From: Schauerella fraxinea
GTDB taxonomy: Bacteria; Pseudomonadota; Gammaproteobacteria; Burkholderiales; Burkholderiaceae_B
Direction: 5' to 3'
Length of the DNA: 64,000 nt
Assembly: GCA_030849945.1 (NCBI GenBank)
Contig: JAVDKK010000001.1
Coordinates: 1,364,001 to 1,428,000 of the forward strand
Part shown: positions 43,854-52,838 of the stretch, piece after piece
Layout: the number at the start of each line of letters is the position of its first letter
How positions within the stretch are numbered: the first letter of the stretch is position 1
Translations under genes and position numbers: made by a program
Notes under the pieces: generated by a model
What the model was told of the DNA's origin: nothing
Databases searched by the model: none
What the model saw: only the letters and a program-made list of their open reading frames with translations

Positions 43854-46800
43854 TCAGTTGACAGCAGCAACAGCATCGACCGACAACACGAGCAACGGAT
43901 CGCCGGTGTTGACCGGACGGCCGGGGACACACTGGATCGCGCTGATGGTGCCACTGGCCGGTGCGATCACCGAGAGTTCCATTTTCATTGCTTCGACGAT
44001 GACCAGTGTATCGCCGGCCGCTACGCGTTGTCCGACAGAGACGGGAATCTTCCAGACGCTGCCCGACATATCGGCCGACACCCATTGCTCACCGGGCGCC
44101 AGTTCGATGGCGTTGTCTACCGGCGCGGCAATATCGATGAGGGTGCTTTCCTCGTTTTTCCACAGCGTGACTTCGGCGTCGAAGGCCGCTTTCTGGGCGA
44201 TCTGAAAGGCGGTGATGCTGTCGGCCTCGCGTTCGAGAAACTGCGTGTAGGCGGCGAAGTCGAACACCTCTTCTTCGATGCGCACCGAGGCGCGGCCTTC
44301 GCGGAACGCATCGCGCAAGTCATCCAGTTCGGTTTCCGTCACAGGATAGAACCGCACCTGATCGAAGAACCGCAGCAGCCACGGTTTGTCGTCCTTGAAG
44401 TCCGGGTTCTTGAGGAACTTGTTCCAGATGGGCAGTGTGCGCCCCACGAGCTGGTAGCCGCCGGGCGAGTCCATGCCGTAGATGCACATGTAGACGCCGC
44501 CGATACCTACTGTGCCTTCGGCGGTAAAGGTGCGCGCCGGGTTGTACTTGGAGGTGAGCAGGCGATGACGGGGATCGATGGGCACGGCGCACGGCGCGCC
44601 GAGGTAGACGTCGCCCAGGCCCATGATCAGATAGCTCGCGTCGAACACAATGCGTTCAACCTCGGCGCGATCGGCCAGGCCGTTGATGCGTTGAATGAAA
44701 TCGACGTTGTTGGGCAGCCAGGGCGCGCTGGCGCGCACGGTTTCCTGATAGCGCTGCACGGCGCCCAACGTGGCCGAATCCTCGAAGGCCATGGGCAGGT
44801 ACACCACGCGCGTGGGCAGGGTGAGCGTGGCGACGTCGGCCAGACCCGTCTCCAGCGCCAGCAGTTGTGCCACCAATGCGCCTTGCGCGATGACTTGGCT
44901 GTTGTAGCGGATCTGCACCGAGCGCACGCCGGGCGAGAGCTCGAGCACGCCATCGATGGCGGCGGCATCCACGGCGGTCATCAGCAGATGAATGCGCATG
45001 CGCAACGCCAGATCGAGGATGTTCTCGCCGTACTCGACCAACAGATAGCCATCGCCGGCCTGCCGATACGACACCGACGGCACACCGTCGCGCGCGGGTC
45101 GCGAGGCCACGATCGTGTCGGAGACGGGCAGGGCAGCATCGCGCGTGGCCGGTGCAGTGGCCTCGAGCGCTGCGGCGGCCGTGGCAAGCACCTCGGCTGC
45201 GGCATCGTCGGCAAGCGCCAGTGCATGCGCCACGGCCGGCGTGGGCGCCGAGAACGCGGCGATGCTTGCATCCTGCTCGGCTTCGAGCGCCACCGCCGCA
45301 GCGTAATCGACGCGTTTGAAACGGATGCGATCGCCGGGTTTCACCTGGCCCACCTTCCACAATTCGGCGCGCACGATCGTGGCTGGGCAGACGAAGCCAC
45401 CCAGGCTGGGGCCGTCGCGGGTGAGGATCACGGGGCTATCGCCCGTGAAGTTGATGCTGCCGATGGCGTATTCGCAATCGTGGATATTCGACGGATGCAG
45501 GCCGGCTTCGCCGCCGTCTTCACGCGCCCAGGTGGGCTTGGGGCCAAGCAGGCGCACGCCCAGGCGGTTGGAGTTGTAGTGCACTTCGTAATCGGTATCG
45601 AAGAAATCGTCGATCGCTGCGTCGGTAAAAAAGTCGGGCGCGCCGTGCGGGCCATACAGCACACCCATCTCCCAACGGTCGCCATAGGTGGGCACAAGTG
45701 CTGCCGGCGCGGCGGCGGGTTCGGCCGTGGGCGCGGCCATCTGCGAGGCGGCGCGCGTGGGGTCCGCTACCGCCAGCATGTCGCCCACCCGCAGCGTCCG
45801 GCCGGCGTGGCCGCCGAACTGGCCGAGCGCAAAGGTGGCGCGGCTGCCGAGATAGATAGGCACGTCCAGTCCCTGACGCACAGCCAGATAGCTGCGGCAG
45901 CCGGTGGTGGCGCGGCCGAATGTCAGCACCTGCCCGGCCCGCACAGCGACCGGTGTCCACATCGCAATGGGTGCGTCGTCCAGCCGGGCGTCGCTTACCG
46001 CGCCGGTCAAGGCGATCAATGTGTCGCAGTGAAACTTGAGTGTGGGGCCGATCAGCGTGGTTTCCAGCCCGGCCGCGTCCGCCGGATTGCCGACGATGCG
46101 GTTGGCGAGCCGAAACGCGTAGTCGTCCATCGGTCCCGACGGCGGCACGCCGATATGCCAGTAGCCCAGCCGGCCGGGATAATCCTGCACGCTCGTATAG
46201 GTGCCGGCCTCGAGTACTTCGATCGCCGAGGGTGCGTACGTGAACGATTCCAGAAATCGCGTGGAAAGCTCGGCGGCGCGAAAGCGCGGGCTGCCGATGA
46301 TCTGCCGCAGGTAATCGAGGTTGGTGGCGATGCCGGCCAGACGCGTCTCGTCCAGCGCGCGGGCCAACCGGTCGAGCGCCTCGTCGCGCGTGGCGCCGTG
46401 CACGATGAGCTTGGCCAGCATGGGATCGTAAAACGCCGGCACATCCGTGCCGGTGGCGATCCAGCCGTCCACGCGCACGTCATCCGGAAAGTACACATCG
46501 GTGAGCACGCCGGGCGACGGTTGAAACTGCTTGATCGGATCCTCGGCGTACAAGCGCACCTCGATCGCCGCGCCCCGCGGAGCGGCGGAAAGGGCGTCCC
46601 AATCGAGCGGATCGCCCGCCGCCACGCGCAACATGCATTCGATCAGATCGAGTCCGGTGACGGCTTCGGTGACCGGATGCTCGACCTGCAGGCGCGTATT
46701 CACTTCAAGAAAATAGAAGGCATCGCGCGCGCCGTCGTAGATGAATTCCACCGTGCCCGCCGACCGGTACGACACCGATTCGCCCAGTTGCACGGCCGCG

Positions 46801-47567
46801 CGATGCAAGGCTGCGCGCGTCGCCGCCGGCAGGTTGGGGGCCGGCGTTTCTTCGATGACTTTCTGATTGCGCCGCTGCACCGAGCAATCGCGTTCGCCCA
46901 GCGCCACCACACGTCCGGCGCCGTCGCCGAAGATCTGCACTTCAACGTGCCGCGCATGATCGACGTAGCGCTCGAGAAACGCACCGCTGTCGCGAAAGAA
47001 CGTGGCGCCCATGCGCTGCACGCCGTCGAAGGCGGCGGCGAGCGAGGCCGCATCGTCGCAGCGCGACAGACCGATCCCACCGCCGCCTGCGGTGCTCTTG
47101 AGCATGACGGGATAGCCGATCGTGTTGGCCTGCGCGAGTGCATCGTCGATACCGGTGAGCAGTCCTGTGCCGGGTGTCATCGGCACCTCGGCGGCCGCTG
47201 CCAACTCGCGCGCGCGGTGCTTCAAGCCAAACTCGCGAATCTGATGCGGCGTGGGTCCCATGAAGGCAATACCGGCCGCTTCGCACGCTTCGGCAAACTC
47301 GGCGCTCTCAGACAGAAAGCCGTAGCCGGGATAGATGGCTTGCGCGCCGCTATCGCGTGCCGCCTGCAGAATCAGATCGATGCGCAGGTAGCTGTCGGCC
47401 GCTTTTTCGCCACCGAGTGCGATGGCCTGATCTGCTTCACGCACGTGCGCAGCATTGCGGTCGGGATCGGAATAGACGGCGACGCTGCGAATACCCAGAC
47501 GCTTCAGGGTGCGGATGGTGCGAACGGCGATTTCGCCGCGATTGGCAATGAGGACGGTATCGAACAC
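43854..47567 (-). CDS. uca: Urea carboxylase
   Basis: 1237 residues; biotin- and ATP-dependent carboxylation of urea to allophanate. Domain order: biotin carboxylase (1-450; ANRGEIAVRTIRTL, KSTAGGGGIGLSRC, YFLEVNTRLQVEHPVTE), AHS2/KipA- and AHS1/KipI-like carboxyltransferase domains (~470-1100; YTSVQDYPGRLGYWHIGVPP, SNRLGVRLLGPKP), and a biotinyl domain with EAMKMEL (biotin on K1195). It lies 15 bases after allophanate hydrolase. Close relatives act on guanidine, but those sit with CgdAB deiminase genes and a guanidine riboswitch, absent here; the adjacent urt genes support urea. An Ala-rich region (~740-850) is a linker. Confidence 0.95.
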   Translation of the reverse strand: MFDTVLIANRGEIAVRTIRTLKRLGIRSVAVYSDPDRNAAHVREADQAIALGGEKAADSYLRIDLILQAARDSGAQAIYPGYGFLSESAEFAEACEAAGIAFMGPTPHQIREFGLKHRARELAAAAEVPMTPGTGLLTGIDDALAQANTIGYPVMLKSTAGGGGIGLSRCDDAASLAAAFDGVQRMGATFFRDSGAFLERYVDHARHVEVQIFGDGAGRVVALGERDCSVQRRNQKVIEETPAPNLPAATRAALHRAAVQLGESVSYRSAGTVEFIYDGARDAFYFLEVNTRLQVEHPVTEAVTGLDLIECMLRVAAGDPLDWDALSAAPRGAAIEVRLYAEDPIKQFQPSPGVLTDVYFPDDVRVDGWIATGTDVPAFYDPMLAKLIVHGATRDEALDRLARALDETRLAGIATNLDYLRQIIGSPRFRAAELSTRFLESFTYAPSAIEVLEAGTYTSVQDYPGRLGYWHIGVPPSGPMDDYAFRLANRIVGNPADAAGLETTLIGPTLKFHCDTLIALTGAVSDARLDDAPIAMWTPVAVRAGQVLTFGRATTGCRSYLAVRQGLDVPIYLGSRATFALGQFGGHAGRTLRVGDMLAVADPTRAASQMAAPTAEPAAAPAALVPTYGDRWEMGVLYGPHGAPDFFTDAAIDDFFDTDYEVHYNSNRLGVRLLGPKPTWAREDGGEAGLHPSNIHDCEYAIGSINFTGDSPVILTRDGPSLGGFVCPATIVRAELWKVGQVKPGDRIRFKRVDYAAAVALEAEQDASIAAFSAPTPAVAHALALADDAAAEVLATAAAALEATAPATRDAALPVSDTIVASRPARDGVPSVSYRQAGDGYLLVEYGENILDLALRMRIHLLMTAVDAAAIDGVLELSPGVRSVQIRYNSQVIAQGALVAQLLALETGLADVATLTLPTRVVYLPMAFEDSATLGAVQRYQETVRASAPWLPNNVDFIQRINGLADRAEVERIVFDASYLIMGLGDVYLGAPCAVPIDPRHRLLTSKYNPARTFTAEGTVGIGGVYMCIYGMDSPGGYQLVGRTLPIWNKFLKNPDFKDDKPWLLRFFDQVRFYPVTETELDDLRDAFREGRASVRIEEEVFDFAAYTQFLEREADSITAFQIAQKAAFDAEVTLWKNEESTLIDIAAPVDNAIELAPGEQWVSADMSGSVWKIPVSVGQRVAAGDTLVIVEAMKMELSVIAPASGTISAIQCVPGRPVNTGDPLLVLSVDAVAAVN

Positions 47568-47582
47568 GTTTTCGGCTCCGGG

Positions 47583-49496
47583 TTATTGAACGGCGGTCTG
47601 CAGGCTGGCGATGTAGGCGCGCCAGCCGCCGAACGACGTGATCTCGCGCGCATCGTCGAGCGCGCACGGTTCGCAAATGAATCCCTTCACGCTGCGGCCA
47701 TCGGTAAGCATCAAGGTGCCGATGCCCAACGGCGCCGGGATTTCGGCCACGAATTCGCCGAAGCGTGCGGCGGGCACGTCCCACAACTCGACGGCGATCG
47801 CGGCACCTTGGCGCCCGCGCACCAGACCCGGCTTGGGCGGCGTGGTGTTGGCGAGCGCATAGAGGCGATAGGTGTCGGCGGTGGTCGTTGCTTCGACGAA
47901 GACGCCATCGCGCGACGTGAGCTGATGATTGAGTGGCATGCCGCGCAGGTGAGCGCCGACGACGGCCACGCGGATGACGGCACCTGCCGGCATTGCTGCG
48001 CCAATGCCGGCAGGTGCCGATGCCGATGCGGCGCCAGACGCGGATGAGGCCAAGGCGGCGTCGTCGTCAATGCCGACAGGTGCCTGCGCTTGCACGAACG
48101 GTCGTTGCGTCGCGCCCAAAGGCAGTTGTTGCTTCGCCAGCCACTGTTTACCGAACGCAGCGAGCGCGTGGTCGCCCCACGCCGGGCCGATCAGGGTGAT
48201 GCCCACCGGCAGGCCGTCGGTGCGCATGCCGGCTGGCAATGCCAGGGCCGACAGGTCTGCCAGGTTGGCGAAGTTGGTATACACCCCAAGACGCGAATTG
48301 AGCGCGATGGGATCGGCATCGAGTTCGGCAATGGTGTAGATCGATGGCGACGTGGGCACGACCATGCCGTCGACCTCGGCGAGCGCATCCTGGATGCGCC
48401 GTGTAAGCGCCGCGCGCTTGTATTCGGCGTTGAACGTGGCGGTGGCGTCATAGCGCGCGGCTTGCTCAACGATGCTGCGCACCACCGGATTGATGCTGTC
48501 GGGATCGCGGCGCCAGAGGGCTTCGACGGCGGCAAACCGTTCGGCCACCCACGGGCCTTGATAGAGCAACTCGGCCAGTTCGCGAAACGGGGCGAAGTCG
48601 ATGCGGCGCAACGTCACGCCCATTGCTTGCAGTTGCTCAAGCGCTTGATCGAACGCAGCACGCGCGACCTCGTCGCCAAAGAATTCCAACGTGTCCGGCA
48701 CCGCCAGCACAGGCTGTTGCGGCCAGGCGCGCGGTGCGCAATCCGATGCCGGCGCTCGGCGCGAATAGGGGTCCGCGCCATCGTAGCCGCCGGCAATGGC
48801 GGCCACCAAGCTGGCGTCATCCACAGTGAGACTGAAGATCGACACCACATCCTGCGTGCGGCACGCCGGCACCACACCTTGAGTGCTCAACCAGCCCTTG
48901 GTGGGCTTCAAGCCCACAATGTTGTTGAAGCCGGCAGGCACGCGGCCCGAGCCGGCGGTATCGGTGCCGAACGAAAAGGGCACCAGGCCGCGCGCCACCA
49001 CCGACGCCGATCCCGAGCTCGAGCCGCCGCTGATGTAGCGCGGATCGAAGCTGTTGGCCACGGCGCCATGCGGCGAGCGCGTGCCGACCAGGCCGGTCGC
49101 GAACTGATCGAGATTGGTTTTGCCCACGAGGATGGCGCCGGCCGCAATCAAGCGGGCTACGGCTGTGGCGTCGGCAACAGGCGCGTACGCAAATGCCGGG
49201 CAGCCCGCTGTCGTGGGCCAACCGTCGGCATCGATGTTGTCTTTGATCGCGAAGGGCACGCCGTAGAGAGGCAGCGCCGTGAGGCTTGCGCAAGCCTCAC
49301 GGCGCGCGGCGAGGTTGTCGAGTTGCCGCGCCAGGTGTGTCTCATCGAGCGGCGCGATCCAGGCGTTGTCGCCCACGCTCGCTGCGATCAACGGCGAGAG
49401 CAACGCATGTGGGTCGGCATCATCCTCACGGTAGGCGCGCTGCCAATCGGCAATCGTCCAGCCGAGGGTCGGCAGCGGAGAAACGGAGACGGGCAT
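47583..49496 (-). CDS. atzF: Allophanate hydrolase
   Basis: 637 residues from the ATG at 49496 (GAGGAT upstream). It hydrolyses allophanate to ammonia and CO2, completing ATP-dependent urea breakdown. Residues 1-450 are an amidase-signature domain with Lys85 (AIKDN), SGGSSSGSA (Ser159/160) and nucleophile Ser183 in TAGSGR. A disordered linker (~465-510) leads to the C-terminal allophanate hydrolase domain (GAHLRGMPLNHQL). Two exceptional palindromes lie in the coding DNA: a perfect 32-bp one at 49274-49305 and an 18-bp-arm one in the linker. First gene of the leftward urea operon, under a sigma-54 promoter. Confidence 0.95.
   Translation of the reverse strand: MPVSVSPLPTLGWTIADWQRAYREDDADPHALLSPLIAASVGDNAWIAPLDETHLARQLDNLAARREACASLTALPLYGVPFAIKDNIDADGWPTTAGCPAFAYAPVADATAVARLIAAGAILVGKTNLDQFATGLVGTRSPHGAVANSFDPRYISGGSSSGSASVVARGLVPFSFGTDTAGSGRVPAGFNNIVGLKPTKGWLSTQGVVPACRTQDVVSIFSLTVDDASLVAAIAGGYDGADPYSRRAPASDCAPRAWPQQPVLAVPDTLEFFGDEVARAAFDQALEQLQAMGVTLRRIDFAPFRELAELLYQGPWVAERFAAVEALWRRDPDSINPVVRSIVEQAARYDATATFNAEYKRAALTRRIQDALAEVDGMVVPTSPSIYTIAELDADPIALNSRLGVYTNFANLADLSALALPAGMRTDGLPVGITLIGPAWGDHALAAFGKQWLAKQQLPLGATQRPFVQAQAPVGIDDDAALASSASGAASASAPAGIGAAMPAGAVIRVAVVGAHLRGMPLNHQLTSRDGVFVEATTTADTYRLYALANTTPPKPGLVRGRQGAAIAVELWDVPAARFGEFVAEIPAPLGIGTLMLTDGRSVKGFICEPCALDDAREITSFGGWRAYIASLQTAVQ
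47978..48084. repeat. Palindromic repeat cluster in the allophanate hydrolase linker
   Basis: Perfect 18-bp arms at 47978-47995 and 48002-48019 with the 6-base loop CTGCGC; the right arm contains CAATGCCGGCAGGTGCC. A third copy of this 17-mer with one mismatch lies in direct orientation at 48068-48084. All are in frame within the Ala-rich interdomain linker. Confidence 0.9.
49274..49305. repeat. Perfect 32-bp palindrome inside the allophanate hydrolase gene
   Basis: The half GCGCCGTGAGGCTTGC is followed at once by its exact reverse complement, with no spacer. It encodes about residues 65-75 (RREACASLTAL) of the amidase domain. Confidence 0.95.
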
Positions 49497-49534
49497 GAGA
49501 GAAATCCTCGTTGGTATACATGTCCGCGTACTCA

Positions 49535-49551
49535 AGCAATACGTATGCCAA
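49535..49551 (-). promoter_or_regulatory. Sigma-54 (RpoN) promoter of the allophanate hydrolase - urea carboxylase operon
   Basis: Read leftward: TTGGCAT (49551-49545), five bases, then TTGCT (49539-49535). This fits the -24/-12 consensus TGGCAC-N5-TTGC with one change, and both invariant GG and GC pairs are present. Transcription should start near 49524, leaving a leader of under 30 bases before the ATG at 49496, too short for a riboswitch. Confidence 0.85.
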
Positions 49552-49683
49552 CTTTTCATGCCCATACGCTGCAAGCCGCGTGTATCAATGCTTTCCGGGC
49601 AATGGGTGACGATTATTGGCCCGTTTGAGGGTTAACGCGTACGGCACGATTTCGGACATGCGCACCGAAATAGATCGCTTATC

Positions 49684-49698
49684 GCACCGTGTTGGTGC
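49684..49698. promoter_or_regulatory. NtrC-type enhancer dyad shared by the divergent urea operons
   Basis: GCACC, five bases (GTGTT), then GGTGC: a perfect match to the core of the NtrC site TGCACC-N5-GGTGCA. It lies about 100-115 bases from the urtA sigma-54 promoter and about 135-160 from the one facing left, typical enhancer distances. The rest of the 429-base region between the two operons (49497-49925) shows no open frame of note. Confidence 0.75.
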
Positions 49699-49797
49699 TG
49701 TCTTCGATCGCTTCGATTTTGCCGATCGATGCCAGGCTGCATGTGCGGCACGACCTTCCCTTAAGTACGCGCGTGCGAGGTCATGGATTGCGAAAAG

Positions 49798-49814
49798 TTG
49801 GCATTCATTTTGCT
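49798..49814 (+). promoter_or_regulatory. Sigma-54 (RpoN) promoter of the urtABCDE operon
   Basis: TTGGCAT (49798-49804), five bases (TCATT), TTGCT (49810-49814). Same form as the divergent promoter 250 bases away, including the T at the last -24 position. Transcription should start near 49825, about 100 bases before the urtA ATG. Confidence 0.85.
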
Positions 49815-49925
49815 TTGAGTCCCATCACGCGATGAGGCCAGGCCGCAAGCCGTCTTACTCGCAGGCGTACAGGTTGTTCAGACCATCATGCCGGCCGCGC
49901 CGGCCCTTTCTTCGAAGGATTCACC

Positions 49926-51179
49926 ATGAAGCGCAGACTTGTTCTTAAACAACTGACCGCCGCGAGCCTGTTGGCCATGTCGGGTTGGATGCCGCAATTG
50001 ATGGCAGCTGAAGACACGATCAAGGTCGGCATTCTGCATTCCCTGTCGGGCACCATGGCTATTTCCGAAACGTCGCTCAAAGACGTGGCGCTCATGACGA
50101 TCGACGAGATCAATGCCAACGGCGGCGTGATGGGCAAGAAGCTCGAAGCCGTTATCGTCGACCCGGCGTCGAACTGGCCGCTGTTCGCCGAGAAAGCCCG
50201 CCAATTGATCGCGCAGGACAAGGTATCGGTGGTGTTCGGATGCTGGACCTCGGTGTCGCGCAAATCGGTGCTGCCGGTATTCAAGGAACTCAACAGTCTG
50301 CTGTTCTATCCGGTGCAATACGAAGGCGAAGAGCTTGAGAAAAATGTGTTCTACACCGGTGCCGCGCCCAACCAGCAAGCCATCCCGGCCGTCGAGTACC
50401 TGATGAGCGAAGACGGCGGCGGCGCCAAGCGGTTCGTGCTGCTGGGTACCGACTACGTCTATCCGCGCACCACAAACAAAATCCTGCGCGCCTTCCTGCA
50501 TTCGAAAGGCGTGAAGGACAGCGACATCGACGAGGTGTATACCCCGTTCGGTCATGCCGATTATCAAACCATCGTGGCCAACATCAAGCGCTTCTCCACG
50601 GGTGGGCGCACCGCCGTGATCTCCACGATCAACGGCGATTCGAACGTGCCGTTCTACAAGGAATTGGGTAACGCCGGACTGAAGGCGACCGACGTGCCGG
50701 TGGTAGCGTTCTCGGTGGGCGAGGAAGAACTGCGCGGTGTGGATACCAAACCGCTGGTGGGCCACCTGGCTGCCTGGAACTACTTCCAGTCGATCAACAA
50801 TCCCGTCAATACGGCGTTCATCGACAAGTGGAAGGCCTATGCGAAGGCCAAGGGTCTGCCGAACGCGAATACGGTCGTGACCAACGATCCGATGGAAGCG
50901 ACGTACGTTGGCATGCATATGTGGAAGCAGGCCGTCGAGAAGGCGAAGTCGACCGACGTGGACAAGGTGATCGCGGCCATGGGCGGTCAGACGTTTGCCG
51001 CGCCCGACGGTTTCACCATCGAAATGGACAAGACCAATCACCACCTGCACAAGCCCGTGTTCATCGGCGAAATCAATGCCAATGGTCAGTTCGACGTGGT
51101 GTGGAAGAGCAAGGGTCCGATCCGCGCGCAACCCTGGAGCCCGTATATCGCGGGTAACGAAGGCAAGCAAGGTCTCTGA
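49926..51179 (+). CDS. urtA: Urea ABC transporter substrate-binding protein
   Basis: 417 residues. Signal peptide with a double Arg (KRRLVLKQLTAASLLAMSGW), then a type I periplasmic binding protein whose blocks IKVGILHSLSGTMAISETSL, FGCWTSVSRKSVLPVFKEL and LLFYPVQYEGEE are specific for UrtA of the urea/short-chain amide HAAT family. It binds urea in the periplasm. First gene of urtABCDE, divergent from the urea-degrading operon. Confidence 0.97.
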   Translation: MKRRLVLKQLTAASLLAMSGWMPQLMAAEDTIKVGILHSLSGTMAISETSLKDVALMTIDEINANGGVMGKKLEAVIVDPASNWPLFAEKARQLIAQDKVSVVFGCWTSVSRKSVLPVFKELNSLLFYPVQYEGEELEKNVFYTGAAPNQQAIPAVEYLMSEDGGGAKRFVLLGTDYVYPRTTNKILRAFLHSKGVKDSDIDEVYTPFGHADYQTIVANIKRFSTGGRTAVISTINGDSNVPFYKELGNAGLKATDVPVVAFSVGEEELRGVDTKPLVGHLAAWNYFQSINNPVNTAFIDKWKAYAKAKGLPNANTVVTNDPMEATYVGMHMWKQAVEKAKSTDVDKVIAAMGGQTFAAPDGFTIEMDKTNHHLHKPVFIGEINANGQFDVVWKSKGPIRAQPWSPYIAGNEGKQGL

Positions 51180-51197
51180 CGCGACAGGAGCGCAATC

Positions 51198-52838
51198 GTG
51201 CATTCGGCAATCACCCGGGTTTGGTATCGATGGCTGGCGATCGGGCTGCTTGCCGTGTTCGCGCACACCGCCGGCGCAGCTGCGCCAGGCGGTGTGAACG
51301 CAGCCCTGCTGGCGCCGCTTGCGGCAAGCGACACCGACGCCAAGCTTGCGGCGATTGCGGCGTTGGGTCAGTTGCCCGACCCGACGGCTGCACGGGTGCT
51401 CGAAGCGCTCAATAGCGGCGCGCTGTTTGCCACGCCGGCCGGCCGCGTGCTGATCGGTGCGGGCAGTGCCGGTGGCGCGGCCCTCGACCCGATCGACGGC
51501 AGTACCTTGGCGATGCCCGCCGATGCGGGGGCCATCACCATCAACAACCGCTTGCGGCGCGCCATCGCGGGCGCCCTGGCGGCTTCCCGTCTTTTTGCCG
51601 ACGACGTGCAAGTGCGTCTGCAAGCCGCCCAGCGGTTGCAGAGCGGCAGCGATGTGGCGCTCCTGCCCACGCTCGATGCCGCACGTGAGAAGGAACAACA
51701 TCCGGCGGTGCGCGATGCGCTGGACATCGCGCGCGCCAATCTGGCGTTGCAGAGCGACGATCCGGCACGCCGCCGCACGGCCGCCGAATTGCTCGGCAAC
51801 ACCGAAAGCGCGGCCTTCAGGCCTGTGCTCGCCGCGCTGGCGATGCCCCGTGCCGATGGCAGCTTTTCTGAGCCCGATGCGTCGGTGCGCGAAGCGGCCG
51901 TCAATGCCTTGAAGCAGATCGATCGGCACCAGGCGCTGATCGAGTGGAGCGGCAATCTGTTCTACGGCATCAGCCTGGGCAGTGTGCTGTTGCTGGCCGC
52001 CATCGGGCTGGCCATCACGTTCGGCCTGATCGGCGTCATCAACATGGCGCACGGCGAGCTGCTGATGATCGGCGCCTACACCACCTACATGACCCAGTCC
52101 TTCTTCCGGCAGTGGATGCCCGCGTGGATCGACTGGTATGTGATCGCGGCGTTGCCGCTGGCCTTCGTGATCACCGCGCTGGTGGGCATGGCGCTGGAGC
52201 GCACGGTGATCCGCTGGCTCTACGGTCGGCCGCTCGAAACGTTGCTGGCCACCTGGGGCATCAGCCTGATTCTGATGCAGGGGGTGCGCACACTCTTCGG
52301 CGCGCAAAACGTCGAAGTCAGCAATCCCTCCTGGATGTCCGGTGGCGTCACGGTGCTGGGCGGTCTCGTGCTTACCTACAACCGCATCGCCATCATCGTG
52401 TTTGCCGCGCTGGTGGTCTTCCTTGTGTGGCTGCTGCTCAATCACACGCGGCTGGGGCTCTTCGTGCGTGCCATCACGCAAAATCGCCGCATGGCCGATT
52501 GCGTCGGGGTGCCCACCGGCCGCATCGATATGCTGGCGTTCGGGCTTGGCTCGGGCATCGCCGGCCTGGCGGGTGTCGCGCTTTCGCAGTTGAGTAATGT
52601 GGGCCCGGATCTGGGTCGCGGCTACATCGTCGATTCGTTCATGGTGGTGGTGCTGGGCGGCGTCGGGCAGCTCGCCGGCACCGTGATCGCCGCCATGAGC
52701 CTGGGCACCGTCAACAAGTTTCTGGAACCTTATGCGGGCGCCGTGCTGGCCAAGATCATCATCCTCGTGCTGATCGTCTTGATCGTGCAAAAGCGCCCAC
52801 AGGGCCTCTTCGCGCCGCGTGGCAGGAGTGTCGAATGA
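51198..52838 (+). CDS. urtB: Urea ABC transporter permease UrtB
   Basis: 546 residues. The GTG at 51198 follows CAGGAG. The N-terminal ~240 residues are secreted and HEAT-like, a known UrtB peculiarity compared with LivH; the membrane part then begins (SVLLLAAIGLAITFGLIGVI, NMAHGELLMIGAYTTY) with eight helices, and ends with LIVQKRPQGLFAPRGRSVE. Overlaps urtC by four bases. Confidence 0.96.
   Translation: MHSAITRVWYRWLAIGLLAVFAHTAGAAAPGGVNAALLAPLAASDTDAKLAAIAALGQLPDPTAARVLEALNSGALFATPAGRVLIGAGSAGGAALDPIDGSTLAMPADAGAITINNRLRRAIAGALAASRLFADDVQVRLQAAQRLQSGSDVALLPTLDAAREKEQHPAVRDALDIARANLALQSDDPARRRTAAELLGNTESAAFRPVLAALAMPRADGSFSEPDASVREAAVNALKQIDRHQALIEWSGNLFYGISLGSVLLLAAIGLAITFGLIGVINMAHGELLMIGAYTTYMTQSFFRQWMPAWIDWYVIAALPLAFVITALVGMALERTVIRWLYGRPLETLLATWGISLILMQGVRTLFGAQNVEVSNPSWMSGGVTVLGGLVLTYNRIAIIVFAALVVFLVWLLLNHTRLGLFVRAITQNRRMADCVGVPTGRIDMLAFGLGSGIAGLAGVALSQLSNVGPDLGRGYIVDSFMVVVLGGVGQLAGTVIAAMSLGTVNKFLEPYAGAVLAKIIILVLIVLIVQKRPQGLFAPRGRSVE

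Noticed and set aside
43791..48047. Open frame of 1418 codons on the + strand
   Set aside because: It lies antisense to urea carboxylase and allophanate hydrolase, whose domain motifs are complete; the antisense translation is His/Arg-rich with no motifs. G+C-rich codon use on one strand keeps the opposite frame open.
49497..49925. Guanidine (ykkC) riboswitch in front of the urea carboxylase operon
   Set aside because: No ykkC-like conserved loops were seen, and the predicted leader is under 30 bases.
49878..52790. Open frame of 970 codons on the - strand
   Set aside because: Antisense to urtA and urtB, which are unmistakable. The translation shows no domain.
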